From NCBI RefSeq assembly GCF_018919385.1, contig NZ_JAHLMF010000003.1:206001-270000 (forward strand): a stretch of DNA of 64,000 nt. Reading direction: 5' to 3'. This stretch comes from Geomonas diazotrophica. GTDB taxonomy: Bacteria; Desulfobacterota; Desulfuromonadia; Geobacterales; Geobacteraceae. The notes under the pieces are model-generated. The model saw only the letters and a list, made by a program, of their open reading frames with translations, was not told the DNA's origin and made no database searches. Positions 16,100 to 25,175 of this stretch are shown here, piece after piece. Each line of letters begins with the position of its first letter. Within the stretch, counting starts at the first letter, position 1. Both the position numbers and the translations under genes were made by a program.

Positions 16100-17731
16100 A
16101 TGGAAGATGTGATCGCGAACCAGCAGCATAACATCGGCGATATCTGTACCCGGCAGCAGTGCCTGGCGGGGAGGGGGGGGCGCCTTGCTTTCCGCTTCAT
16201 CAACGTCCAGGGGGAGCGCCAGGACTTCACCTTCCTCGACCTGGACCGGGAGAGCAGCAGGTTTGCCAACGTACTGCAGAAGCTTGGTTTTGCCGCAGGG
16301 GACGTTTTCTTCACGTTCCTTCCGAAGATGCCTGAGCAGTTCTTCTCCTTCTTGGGGGCGCTCAAACTTAACGTCATCGTGGGGACACTCTTCTCCAACT
16401 TCGGGGACGACGCACTTCTGGACCGGCTTGGAGATTCAAACGCGAAGGGCATCCTGCTCAGGAAAAGCGCGCTGAAGAAGCTCGGACGGATCCGCGAACG
16501 CCTCCCTGCGCTATCGCTGGTGCTCGTGGTCGACGCAGATGCGGACCTTGCTCCGGACATCCTCAGCTATCGCAGGCTCATGCGGGAGGCTGCACCGGAG
16601 TTCACTGCTCCGGTTACCGGCGCTGATACCCCGTCGGTTCTGCACTACACCTCGGGCTCGACCGGAAAGCCCAAAGGCGTGTTGCACCGCCACGGCAGCA
16701 TTGTGCACCAAAGCCGGACGGGACGCGAAGTGCTGCAGCTTGGGGAGGAGGATACCTACTGGTGCACCGCTGACCAAGGCTGGGTAACCGGGACCTCCTA
16801 TGGCATCATCGCGCCTTGGAGCCTGGGGGCCACCCAGATACACTACGGCGGCGGCTACGATGCCGGGGTGTGGTTCGACATTCTCGAACAAGAGAAAGTG
16901 ACGGTGTGGTACACCGCTCCGACCGCGCTTCGCATGCTCATGCGGGAAGAGGAAAGCGTCTTCAAGGGGAGGGATTTGAACGCCTTGCGGCACGTCTTCA
17001 GTGTGGGGGAACCGCTTAACCCCGAGGTGGTCCGATGGGGGGCGGAGGTGCTGGACCGGCAGATCTACGATACCTGGTTTCAGACCGAAACCGGCGGCAT
17101 CATGGTCAGCAACCGGCCGGGCCTCCCCGTGTTGCCGGGCTCGATGGGGAAACCCGTGCGGGGCGTGGAGGCGGCAATCCTCTCCGATTCAGGGGTGCCG
17201 CTTCCCGACGGCGCTCAGGGGCATCTTTGCCTGAAGCCGGGATGGGAATCTATGTTCGTGACCTACCTCAACAACGAGGCCGCATATCACTCCAAGTTCA
17301 AGAACGGCTATTACTACTCCGGGGACACCGCCTATCGCGATGGCGAGGGCTACTTCCATTTCATGGGCAGAAGCGACGACGTCATCAACACGGCAGGGCA
17401 CCTGATCAGCCCGTTCGAGGTCGAAAGCGCGCTGCTGGAAATCCCTGAGGTGGCTGAATCGGGGGTCATCGGCGCGCCCGATGAACTGCTTTTTGAAAAG
17501 GTCGTCGCTTTCGTTTCGCTGCACGACGGGTGCAGCCAGTCGCCGGAGCTCGAACTCAAAATCCGGTTGCACGTGGCCAACAGGGCCTCTTCCATCGCCA
17601 CCCCTCAGGAAATATTCTTCGTGGCCTCGGTGCCGAAGAACAAAAGCGGCAAGATAATGCGCCGCGTCCTGAAGGCCCGTTACCTGGGAACCGATACCGG
17701 AGACATATCAACACTGGAGGACGATGTATGA
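16100..17731 (+). CDS. AMP-forming acyl ligase, acetyl-CoA-synthetase-like, paired with an ACP
   Basis: The 543-residue adenylate-forming enzyme has YTSGSTGKPKG at about 183-193 (phosphate loop), WCTADQGWVTG and DTWFQTETGG as in acetyl-CoA synthetases, the hinge region YHFMGRSDDVI, and the C-terminal catalytic lysine K518 in KSGKIMRR. Acetyl-CoA synthetases are usually about 650 residues; this one lacks their N-terminal extension. It overlaps the carrier-protein gene as ATGA. I infer that it activates a short acyl group and loads it on that carrier, as DltA does for DltC. CoA could still be the real acceptor. Confidence 0.85.
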   Translation: MEDVIANQQHNIGDICTRQQCLAGRGGRLAFRFINVQGERQDFTFLDLDRESSRFANVLQKLGFAAGDVFFTFLPKMPEQFFSFLGALKLNVIVGTLFSNFGDDALLDRLGDSNAKGILLRKSALKKLGRIRERLPALSLVLVVDADADLAPDILSYRRLMREAAPEFTAPVTGADTPSVLHYTSGSTGKPKGVLHRHGSIVHQSRTGREVLQLGEEDTYWCTADQGWVTGTSYGIIAPWSLGATQIHYGGGYDAGVWFDILEQEKVTVWYTAPTALRMLMREEESVFKGRDLNALRHVFSVGEPLNPEVVRWGAEVLDRQIYDTWFQTETGGIMVSNRPGLPVLPGSMGKPVRGVEAAILSDSGVPLPDGAQGHLCLKPGWESMFVTYLNNEAAYHSKFKNGYYYSGDTAYRDGEGYFHFMGRSDDVINTAGHLISPFEVESALLEIPEVAESGVIGAPDELLFEKVVAFVSLHDGCSQSPELELKIRLHVANRASSIATPQEIFFVASVPKNKSGKIMRRVLKARYLGTDTGDISTLEDDV

Positions 17732-17961
17732 CAACAATGGAGCGGCTCAATGCCATTTTCTGTGAGGTGTTTGACGATGACGATCTGGAGATTGCGCCGG
17801 AGATGACGGCCGCCGATGTGGACGGGTGGGACTCGCTGTCCCATATCAACCTCATCGTGGCCGTCGAGAGTGCGTTCAAGATCAGGTTCAACCAGCGGGA
17901 GCTGCTCACCTTCAAAAACGTCGGCGACCTTTTGCATTCCATCGAAAGCAAGATCGGGTAA
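17728..17961 (+). CDS. Acyl carrier protein
   Basis: The product is a 77-residue acidic helical protein with the phosphopantetheine site GWDSLSHIN; Ser36 is the attachment residue. It starts at the ATG overlapping the ligase stop (ATGA). A longer in-frame ORF from 17530 lies inside the ligase gene and is not real. It is distinct from a fatty-acid ACP context because no fab genes are near. Its neighbours (ligase, SGNH protein, MBOAT) suggest a dedicated carrier for surface acylation. Confidence 0.9.
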   Translation: MTTMERLNAIFCEVFDDDDLEIAPEMTAADVDGWDSLSHINLIVAVESAFKIRFNQRELLTFKNVGDLLHSIESKIG

Positions 17962-17988
17962 CGCCTCCATGCACCACGGAAGCTCAGA

Positions 17989-19074
17989 ATGACCAAAAGC
18001 CTTAAATGTCTTTACACCGCAGTGATGCTGTTCGCCGCGTTCGTCGTTGTCGGGGGGAAGTTTCCTGCCGTCGGCAGGCTGTTTCTCCCGAAGGAGCCCA
18101 CGGCGTACATCCTGGGCGACCAGTACCGGATGTGCGACCTCGACCGCTTCCGGGAAGAGATCCCGGCGGGAAAGCCCTCGGCCGCTGCCACCTTGGAAGA
18201 GGCTGACGTTCTCACTCTTGGCGACTCGTTTTTCAACAGTGCCCTTGCCTCCGATATCTTTGCCAACGAGCTCGGCCGGCGGTTGGGGGGGAAGGTGCAC
18301 AACCTTGCCACCAAAGAGTTCTTCGAGCCGCAAAGCTATCCCCTGTCCTACCTGCAGCACATCGGATACCGGGGCGACCGCAAGAGGATCCTTGTTCTTG
18401 AAACCGTGGAGCGCAGCGCGCTGGAAAGGTCCGGTACCTACAACGGAGCGGGGGCGGCGGCCGGCAACGAGCTCGACGCCCTCGCCTTCAAGGTGCTCAA
18501 GAACAACGACGTCGAATACTTTTTCAAGCACAACGTGATGGTCGGGCCATTGGAGTCCCGGCTCAAGAACTTCAGGTTCAAGTACCTGAACATCGTCGAC
18601 AAATCGATAGGCGCGTATTCCCTGAACCCCAACATGCTTTTCTATCAGCGTGACGTAGAGTTCAGCAGGGTGAAAAAGACTGACGCTGTCGTTGTCGCGG
18701 CTGCCAGGGACATCGCAAAGCTCTCTGCCACCCTGAAGGAACGCTACAACATTGACCTTGTGTACATGGTCATCCCGGACAAGTACTCGGTTTACCGGGG
18801 GCTGGTCAAGGGTGCGCCTTCGTATGACCGGTTCATCCCCCGCCTTTGCAGCAGGCTGACCGAGTTCGGCGTGAAGAACATCGATGTCTACACGCTCTAT
18901 GAGCGCTACAACCGGCCTGGAATACCGCCCCTGTATTTTGCGAGCGACACGCACTACACCGCCCACGGCAAAGCTGTCCTCGCCGAGGCCACGGCAAACA
19001 TGCTCCGTTCCACCCTTCCCGCCAGAGGAGACGGCATGAGCACGATAGCGTCTTCCGGGGAGGGCGGCAGATGA
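17989..19074 (+). CDS. SGNH/AlgJ-like membrane-anchored acyltransferase-associated protein
   Basis: The product has 361 residues with one N-terminal membrane segment (about 9-23), so the body is probably periplasmic. It has a GDS motif with Ser80 (LTLGDSFFNS) and a late DTHYTAHGK motif at about 320-328 giving Asp320 and His322. That is the Ser/Asp/His arrangement of AlgJ/AlgX and other SGNH proteins working with MBOAT proteins. It overlaps the MBOAT gene as ATGA. The likely role is the periplasmic step of polysaccharide O-acylation. DltD occupies the same slot in Gram-positive dlt operons. Confidence 0.8.
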   Translation: MTKSLKCLYTAVMLFAAFVVVGGKFPAVGRLFLPKEPTAYILGDQYRMCDLDRFREEIPAGKPSAAATLEEADVLTLGDSFFNSALASDIFANELGRRLGGKVHNLATKEFFEPQSYPLSYLQHIGYRGDRKRILVLETVERSALERSGTYNGAGAAAGNELDALAFKVLKNNDVEYFFKHNVMVGPLESRLKNFRFKYLNIVDKSIGAYSLNPNMLFYQRDVEFSRVKKTDAVVVAAARDIAKLSATLKERYNIDLVYMVIPDKYSVYRGLVKGAPSYDRFIPRLCSRLTEFGVKNIDVYTLYERYNRPGIPPLYFASDTHYTAHGKAVLAEATANMLRSTLPARGDGMSTIASSGEGGR

Positions 19075-20519
19075 ACTTCAATTCCATCGAATACCTCCTC
19101 TTCGTTCCGCTCGTGTTTCTGGCACTGCTCCTTGCCGGCGCAAGGTTTCGCTGGGTGGTGCTCCTTGCCGGGAGTTGTTACTTCTATCTCACGCTGAAGC
19201 ACCTGTACCTGCTGATGGCGCTCTTTGGCGTTACCGCCGTCACCTACCTTTGCGGCATCGGCATCGAACGGTGCAAAGAGCAACGCTGGAAGCGGGCCTT
19301 CTTCTGGAGCGGCGTAGGTGCCGACCTCCTGGTGCTTGCAGGCATGAAGTATCTCCCCTTCATCGAAGGGAACCTGAACCTCCTGCTTAAGGGGGTGTCC
19401 TCGGGCCTTGCGGTTCCGGAAGGGCGCGTCCTTGTTTCCATCGGCGTCTCCTATTTCGTATTCCAGGCTGTCTCCTACCTGGTTGACGTGTATCTCGAGA
19501 TGGAAAAGGCCGAGCGCCATCCGGGCTACTTCGCGCTTTACCTCGCCTTTTTCCCGAAACTGTTGCAGGGGCCCATAGAACGGGCTGGCGATCTCCTGCC
19601 GCAGCTGCGTGAGGCACAACCGTTCGACCAGGAAAACATACGGGCAGGCCTGCTCCTTTTCGGGTGGGGACTTTTCAAGAAGGCCGTTGTGGCTGACCGC
19701 CTTGCCTTGTACGTCAACACGGTCTACGGCGACGTGCATGCCTACACCGGGCTGACCCTCTGGATTGCGACGTACCTCTACGCTTTCCAGCTCTACTACG
19801 ACTTCTCGGGCTACACCGACATGGCCCTGGGAACGGCTCGCATGCTAAACATCCGGCTCACGCAGAACTTCGCGACACCGTACCTGTCACGGTCGGTGGC
19901 CGAATTCTGGCGGCGCTGGCACATTTCCTTTTCCCGCTGCATTCTTGACTACATCTTCAAGCCGCTCCAGATGCAGTTCCGTGCCGGGAAGAACTGGGGG
20001 ACGGCAGCTGCCCTATTGATCGCCTTCCTGGCTTCTGGGTTGTGGCATGGTGCCAGCTGGTGTTTCGTCATCTGGGGCGGGTTGCACGGCATCTACCTCG
20101 CGTCGTCTGTCTTCTACAAGCCCTGGCAGAAAAAGATGCACCGGCGCCTTGAGGTGGAAAAGTCGGGGCTGCTTAAGGTCTGGCAGACCCTCTTCACCTT
20201 CCACCTGGTCTGTTTTGCCTGGATCTTTTTCAGGGCGGCCTCGGTTTCCGATGCTTTTTACGTCGTCGCGCACCTGTTCGAAGGAAGTTCCGGGTTAGCC
20301 GACCTCTTTGCGGCTCAGGGGGCGACCGACCTCGCTATCGTCTCGGTATCGGGCGTGCTCATGCTGTCGGTCTACCTGGTGCGGGAGCGGAACTTGGCGC
20401 AAAAGGATTTTTTCCAGGCGCCACTGTGGATCCGGTGGGGAGTGTATCTCGGACTCACGGCAGGGCTGCTCTTCTTTAATATGGACAGCAACGCAGGTTT
20501 TATTTATTTTAACTTCTGA
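19071..20519 (+). CDS. MBOAT-family membrane O-acyltransferase (AlgI-like)
   Basis: The 482-residue polytopic protein has the MBOAT signatures FFPKLLQGPIERAGDLL (about 160-176), EFWRRWHISFSR with His284, and LWHGASW with the conserved catalytic-type His326. AlgI, PatA and DltB proteins of this family pass an acyl group across the membrane to a periplasmic partner. Coupling to the SGNH gene by ATGA, and to ligase and carrier genes upstream, supports a single acyl-transfer system. The acyl group is not known; the acetyl-CoA-synthetase-like ligase hints at acetate or another short acid. Confidence 0.9.
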   Translation: MNFNSIEYLLFVPLVFLALLLAGARFRWVVLLAGSCYFYLTLKHLYLLMALFGVTAVTYLCGIGIERCKEQRWKRAFFWSGVGADLLVLAGMKYLPFIEGNLNLLLKGVSSGLAVPEGRVLVSIGVSYFVFQAVSYLVDVYLEMEKAERHPGYFALYLAFFPKLLQGPIERAGDLLPQLREAQPFDQENIRAGLLLFGWGLFKKAVVADRLALYVNTVYGDVHAYTGLTLWIATYLYAFQLYYDFSGYTDMALGTARMLNIRLTQNFATPYLSRSVAEFWRRWHISFSRCILDYIFKPLQMQFRAGKNWGTAAALLIAFLASGLWHGASWCFVIWGGLHGIYLASSVFYKPWQKKMHRRLEVEKSGLLKVWQTLFTFHLVCFAWIFFRAASVSDAFYVVAHLFEGSSGLADLFAAQGATDLAIVSVSGVLMLSVYLVRERNLAQKDFFQAPLWIRWGVYLGLTAGLLFFNMDSNAGFIYFNF

Positions 20520-20565
20520 TGTGGCAGGCCGGGCAGAGCACCAGGCAACTGGCAAAGGAGTGCAG

Positions 20566-21774
20566 GTGAAAATAGTCTTCCTGGCACCGTTCGGGATTCG
20601 CCCCAAGGGGACCGTTTTGGCTCGCATGATCCCGCTTGCCGAGGAGCTCCAGGCCCTGGGGCACGAGGTCGTGGTCATCGCCCCTCCCTACACGAACCCC
20701 GAGGACTCCGGAAAGACGGAAGTGGTACGCGGCGTGCGGCTCGTGAACGTAGAGCTTGGCCCGAGCCACAAGGTTCTTGCCGTTCCTGTGCTCGCCTGGC
20801 GCATGTTCCGCTCGGCGCTCGCGGAAAAAGCCCACCTTGTGCACCTGTTCAAGCCAAAAGGGTATGGTGGTGTCGCTGCGATGATGCACCTCGCCTTGCA
20901 AAGTCTTGGACTGAGGTTACCCCCCCTGTTCGTCGATACTGATGACTGGGAAGGCGACGGCGGCATGAACGAGTTGCATGCCTATTCGGGGCCGGAAAAA
21001 CGCTTCTACCGCTTCCAGGAACGGTGGCTGCTGCGCCATGCTGTTGCGGTGACGGTGGCAAGCCGGGGCCTGGAGCATCTTTGCGTGGCCGCTGGGGCGC
21101 TGCCGGAGCGCCTGCTCTACCTCCCCAACTGCGTCCGCGAACTGGGGAAAAACGACGGGACGGTGGCGCGCGACGAGCTGGGAATCGACCGGCAGGCCCC
21201 GGTCATCCTTTTGTACACGCGTTTTTTCGAATTCAGCCAGGAGAAGCTGCATTACGTCTGCTCCGAAATCTTTGCACAGGTTCCGCAGGTGAGATTTCTG
21301 GTGGTAGGCAAGGGACGCCACGGTGAGGAGGATGCGCTGCGCTTAGCGGCACAGGAAGCCGGTTTTGCAGGCGCGCTTGTCATGGCGGGGTGGACGGAGC
21401 CGGAGCGGATACCAAAGCTTCTTGCCGCCGGCGACGTGGCCATCTATCCCTTCGCCGATACTCTGGTGAACCGGACCAAGTGTCCCGCTAAACTCACCGA
21501 ACTGTTACTGGCGGAGCGGGCGGTAGTGGCCGATCGAGTCGGGCAGTTGGCCGAGTACATCCGCGACGGCGAGTCCGGCATGTTGTGCGATCCCGATCGC
21601 TGGGAGGAGATGGTGCACCATGCTGTTGGGCTGCTTTCCGACAGCGAGCGACGCCTCAAGATAGGTGCCGCGGCGCGAACGCACCTGTTGCAGAACTTCA
21701 ACTGGAAGGCCGCGGCGCAGCGGCTGCAAGAGTTTTATGCCGGAGCCGCACGTCTCGCGCCGCCTCGGTGTTAG
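20566..21774 (+). CDS. Family 4 glycosyltransferase
   Basis: The 402-residue GT-B protein starts at the GTG at 20566, five bases after AAAGGAG, with MKIVFLAPFGIRPKGTVLAR as the first domain segment. A much longer in-frame ORF from 20308 runs inside the MBOAT gene and is rejected. The C-terminal domain has VVGKGRHGEEDAL and the donor-site segment CPAKLTELLLAERAVVADR. It follows the acylation cassette by 46 nt and probably shares its transcript. Confidence 0.87.
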   Translation: MKIVFLAPFGIRPKGTVLARMIPLAEELQALGHEVVVIAPPYTNPEDSGKTEVVRGVRLVNVELGPSHKVLAVPVLAWRMFRSALAEKAHLVHLFKPKGYGGVAAMMHLALQSLGLRLPPLFVDTDDWEGDGGMNELHAYSGPEKRFYRFQERWLLRHAVAVTVASRGLEHLCVAAGALPERLLYLPNCVRELGKNDGTVARDELGIDRQAPVILLYTRFFEFSQEKLHYVCSEIFAQVPQVRFLVVGKGRHGEEDALRLAAQEAGFAGALVMAGWTEPERIPKLLAAGDVAIYPFADTLVNRTKCPAKLTELLLAERAVVADRVGQLAEYIRDGESGMLCDPDRWEEMVHHAVGLLSDSERRLKIGAAARTHLLQNFNWKAAAQRLQEFYAGAARLAPPRC

Positions 21775-21819
21775 CGGCTACTTTGCCCCAATGTATTTCA
21801 CTTTCGGAGCCTTGTCTTT

Positions 21820-24273
21820 ATGAATGAACGCCGCAAAGATCTTCTTTTTCTGGCGATGCTGCTGGCCGTGCTGCTGCTTTTCTTTTCCAAGATCCTCTTT
21901 ACGCACCAGATCATCCGTGCTCCGGACATCATCGCCGAGTTTTACTGGGGGGTGAGGGATTACGGGACCAGGGCCTTTCTGGACCTGTGGAAGGTCAACC
22001 TCGTCGCCGACTGGAACATCTATGTCAACAGCGGGCTCACCCTGGAAGGGGGGGGCGCGTCCGGCCAGTTACTTTTTTTGCGCAACCTCGTTTTCTGGCT
22101 TTTTCCCGCACCGGCGAACGTCGCCTGGTATATCGTGCTGCACTTTTTCTTCGCCGCCACAGGCACCTACTACCTGTGCCGACTGCTGGGCGCAGGGAGG
22201 CTGGGCGCGTTTTTGGGCGGTCTGATTTTTGTCCTGGCACCGGAGAACGCATCGCTGATCAACGCCGGTCACGTCATGAAGTTGGCTACCATTTCGTTTG
22301 TGCCGTGGGTCTTTTATTTCTTTGAAAAGGGGTTCCAGACCAGGCGCCTGGTGTATTTTCTTACTACCGCGGTAGTCCTCGCTCTCCAGTTCTTCCACAC
22401 TCACTGGCAGATAGCGTATTACACCTGCCTTGCCGTGGCATGTTACGGCATCGCCAGGTCGATACTCATCCTCAGGGAGGAACAGGTAGTGGGGAAGGAA
22501 TTCGCGCGCCTTCTTGGGCTTAACGTGGCACTGCTGGTATTTTTCCTGACCACCGTCGCCATTTCGCTCGCACCTTTGGCCAACTGGGCCAAAGAGACCA
22601 ACCGTGGCGTCAACAGCGGTGCCAACGTCGTCGCGACCTCTGGGCAGAAGACGGCAAAAGGGGGGCTTGACCGGGAAGAGGCGATGTCGTGGTCGATGCC
22701 GCCCGAGGAAACCGCCGCATTTGTCATCCCGGGCCTTTTCGGTTTTTCACGCCAGGAGGGGGGGGATAACCCAACCAACATCGATGTCTACTACTGGGGA
22801 CGGATGAACTTCACCCAGACCGTAAGCTATATGGGGCTGCTCCCGTGGTTGCTGCTGCCCCTGCCCCTTATCTTCAGGCGCGACCGGTACACATGGCTAG
22901 CACTTGCAGCCGTAGTGGTAGGTGTGCTCTTCTCGATGGGCAAGTACACCCCGTTTTACAACCTGCTCTTTGACTACTTTCCCGGCATCAATCGGTTCAG
23001 GGTGCCGAAGATGATGATGTTCATCCCGGTGCTTGGGCTGGGAGTCCTTTCCGCGCGTGCCGTCGACCTGCTGCTCGACCCGGCGCTGCGCCAGAGCCGT
23101 GAGTTCAAGCGGTACATCACGGGGGTTGCCCTTGTTCCTATTGCCCTCCTGCTGTTTTTGGTCATCGAGGTGGCTGGGGCACGCACTTGGGTGAATCTCT
23201 TTCTGGAAATGCTGGCCCAGCCCACGAGGTACCAAGCCTCCAGCGAGCAACTGGTCGCACAGCGCTGGGGGAACCTTGTGCAGGAGACGGGGATTGCCGC
23301 CGGTCTCTCCGCATTGTTCGCCGGGGCGTATTTCTTTTACTACCGTGGGCGTTTGAGTGCCCGGATGCTCATTTACCTGCTACTCGCCCTTTTCATCTGT
23401 GACGTCGGCCGAGTGAACGCCAAATTCCTGGTTCTTACCAACGAGCCCCAGCAGGTCAAGGGGGTGAAGACACCTGAAATCCAATTCCTTTCTGCCATGC
23501 CCAAGGAATACCGGGTGATCCCCATGGACGGCGACCCGATGCAGTACGCGACTGCCGGCATACCGGTGATGTTCACCTCCAATCCGGTTCAGCAGCGCCG
23601 TTGGCAGGAGTTTCTGGACAGCTTCAACTTGCTTTCCAGTATGCCGGACATCATCAACGTGAAGTACTTGTTGCTGACCAAGCAGCAGTTCGATCAGGAC
23701 AAGGGGACTTTACTCGCCAAGTACCGGCCGGCTTTCACTTCCCCGGACGGAAACAGGATGATTCTAGAGAACCCCAATGTCCTGCCCAAGGCGTGGCTCA
23801 CACCGGTTGCGGTCCAGGTCCCCAGCGCCACCGAAGCACTGGGCGCCCTGCAGAACCCGCAGTTCGATCTCAGGGTGGTTGCGCTGGTGGAGTCGGCCCC
23901 CCCCATCCCGATGCTGGTTCCCGGCGCCGCTCTCCCGGTGATGGGCCCCGGGCAGGTGCGCATCAACAAGTACGAGGCGGAAAAGATAGACCTCGACGCC
24001 GCGGTGTCGATGAACTCGATGCTGGTTATGGGGGAGAAGTACTACAAGGGATGGAAGGCGACGGTGGATGGCAAGCCGACCGAGATCTACCCGGTCGACC
24101 ACGTGTTGCGCGGCATCTACCTGACCCCCGGCACGCACAAGGTCGAGATGGTTTTCGATCCGACGCCGTTCAAGATCGGCAAGACCCTGACCCTGGTATC
24201 CTTCGCCATCTTCGCCCTCTTCCTCGGCCGCGAGGTCTGGCTGGCGCGCAGGGCGAAAGGGGCCAGACCATAA
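21820..24273 (+). CDS. YfhO-family membrane protein
   Basis: This 817-residue protein has about a dozen membrane segments over residues 10-530, then a long soluble C-terminal region and a last hydrophobic segment near 790-808. The N-terminal DIIAEFYWGVRDY, the NAGHVMKLATISFVPW segment and the C-terminal GEKYYKGWKATVDGKPTEI are typical of YfhO proteins, which resemble GT-C glycosyltransferases and are linked to lipid- or teichoic-acid glycosylation. It is the last gene of the polysaccharide locus. The glycosyl acceptor here is unknown. Confidence 0.85.
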   Translation: MNERRKDLLFLAMLLAVLLLFFSKILFTHQIIRAPDIIAEFYWGVRDYGTRAFLDLWKVNLVADWNIYVNSGLTLEGGGASGQLLFLRNLVFWLFPAPANVAWYIVLHFFFAATGTYYLCRLLGAGRLGAFLGGLIFVLAPENASLINAGHVMKLATISFVPWVFYFFEKGFQTRRLVYFLTTAVVLALQFFHTHWQIAYYTCLAVACYGIARSILILREEQVVGKEFARLLGLNVALLVFFLTTVAISLAPLANWAKETNRGVNSGANVVATSGQKTAKGGLDREEAMSWSMPPEETAAFVIPGLFGFSRQEGGDNPTNIDVYYWGRMNFTQTVSYMGLLPWLLLPLPLIFRRDRYTWLALAAVVVGVLFSMGKYTPFYNLLFDYFPGINRFRVPKMMMFIPVLGLGVLSARAVDLLLDPALRQSREFKRYITGVALVPIALLLFLVIEVAGARTWVNLFLEMLAQPTRYQASSEQLVAQRWGNLVQETGIAAGLSALFAGAYFFYYRGRLSARMLIYLLLALFICDVGRVNAKFLVLTNEPQQVKGVKTPEIQFLSAMPKEYRVIPMDGDPMQYATAGIPVMFTSNPVQQRRWQEFLDSFNLLSSMPDIINVKYLLLTKQQFDQDKGTLLAKYRPAFTSPDGNRMILENPNVLPKAWLTPVAVQVPSATEALGALQNPQFDLRVVALVESAPPIPMLVPGAALPVMGPGQVRINKYEAEKIDLDAAVSMNSMLVMGEKYYKGWKATVDGKPTEIYPVDHVLRGIYLTPGTHKVEMVFDPTPFKIGKTLTLVSFAIFALFLGREVWLARRAKGARP

Positions 24274-24285
24274 ACCGAACACTGT

Positions 24286-24364
24286 CACGCAAAGCCGCCA
24301 AGACGCAAAGGAAACCGGAAGTCATTGACTTTCCCCTTTGCGCCTTTGCGGCTTTGCGTGAGTA
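24286..24364. repeat. Palindromic GCAAAG-type intergenic element
   Basis: Left arm CACGCAAAGCCGCCAAGACG (from 24287) is complementary, with mismatches, to a right arm ending CGGCTTTGCGTGAG (24350-24364), around a loop near 24313-24335. The same sequence family recurs at 25119-25202. It fills the yfhO-trmN6 gap. It could act as a terminator-like or mRNA 3'-end structure, but no U-tract follows. Confidence 0.8.
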
Positions 24365-24383
24365 GGCATCTATGGACTCTTGA

Positions 24384-25175
24384 ATGCAGAATCTCAACTT
24401 TGACCTGGAAACCCTGGACGAGCTCTCCGGGTACGACCTGCGCATCATACAGCCGCGACACGGGTACCGGTTCTCGGTGGACCCGCTGCTTTTGGCGGAC
24501 TTCGCCGGGGTACGAAACGGTGAGTCCTGCGTGGACCTCGGGACCGGGTGCGGTGTGATCGCGCTGCTCCTCGCACGCCTCTCCGGCAACTGCTCGGTCA
24601 CTGGAATCGAGTTCCAGCCGGCCATGTTCGATATCGCTGCGCGCAACGTCGCCCTGAACGGGCTCTCGGAACGGGTCGACATCGTGCAGGACGACGTGAT
24701 CTCCCTGAAGACGCGCTTCCCGGTGGACAGCTTCGACCTGGTGGTCTCTAATCCTCCGTACCGCCGTCCCGGCACCGGAAAGATCAGCCCCCGCGCCGGA
24801 CGCGACGAGGCCCGACACGAGACGAGCGCGACGCTGGCCGATTTCATGGCGGCGGCAAAGTATCTGGTGAAACCTTCCGGCCGCATCTGTTTCATCTACC
24901 ACACCTGCCGACTGGCTGAGCTTATGGCCCAGGCGGCTCAGCAAAAGCTCGCGCCGCTGCGGCTGCGCATGGTGCACGGCAACAGCTCGATGGACGCCAG
25001 GATGTTCATGATCGAGTTGGCGAAGGGAAGAACGGGAGAGCTGAAAGTGGAGCCCCCCCTGATGGTCAGAGGTGAGGGGAGTGGTTATTCAGATGAAAAG
25101 CTGAGAATCTATAGGCTTCAACGCAAAGACGCGGAGCCGCAAAGTCGCGGAGACGAAACGGGTGCAACCCCTTAA
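24384..25175 (+). CDS. trmN6: tRNA1(Val) (adenine(37)-N6)-methyltransferase, TrmN6 type
   Basis: The 263-residue class I SAM methyltransferase has CVDLGTGCGVIALLLA (about 47-62) for SAM binding and the N6-adenine motif VVSNPPYRRPG (about 122-132). It matches the YfiC/TrmN6 group, which methylates A37 of tRNA-Val1. The last 18 residues (from about 246) are encoded by the left arm of a palindromic repeat, which also supplies the stop, so this tail is probably not native. The gene is bracketed by two copies of that repeat family. No clear ribosome binding site is seen. Confidence 0.85.
   Translation: MQNLNFDLETLDELSGYDLRIIQPRHGYRFSVDPLLLADFAGVRNGESCVDLGTGCGVIALLLARLSGNCSVTGIEFQPAMFDIAARNVALNGLSERVDIVQDDVISLKTRFPVDSFDLVVSNPPYRRPGTGKISPRAGRDEARHETSATLADFMAAAKYLVKPSGRICFIYHTCRLAELMAQAAQQKLAPLRLRMVHGNSSMDARMFMIELAKGRTGELKVEPPLMVRGEGSGYSDEKLRIYRLQRKDAEPQSRGDETGATP

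Noticed and set aside
20308..20565. N-terminal extension of the GT4 gene at 20566
   Set aside because: The extension is a shadow frame of the MBOAT gene; the GTG at 20566 has a strong AAAGGAG and starts the domain.
2226..24273. Insertion sequence or integrase explaining the polysaccharide locus as a mobile island
   Set aside because: No transposase or recombinase frame, no terminal inverted repeats with target duplications, and no tRNA-end attachment site were found.
24286..25160. GEMM-type cyclic dinucleotide riboswitch, suggested by CGCAAAGCC
   Set aside because: The ACGCAAAGCC core is part of a palindromic repeat found twice. The conserved P1/P2 stems and tetraloop-receptor region of GEMM are absent, and the sites do not lead a fitting gene.
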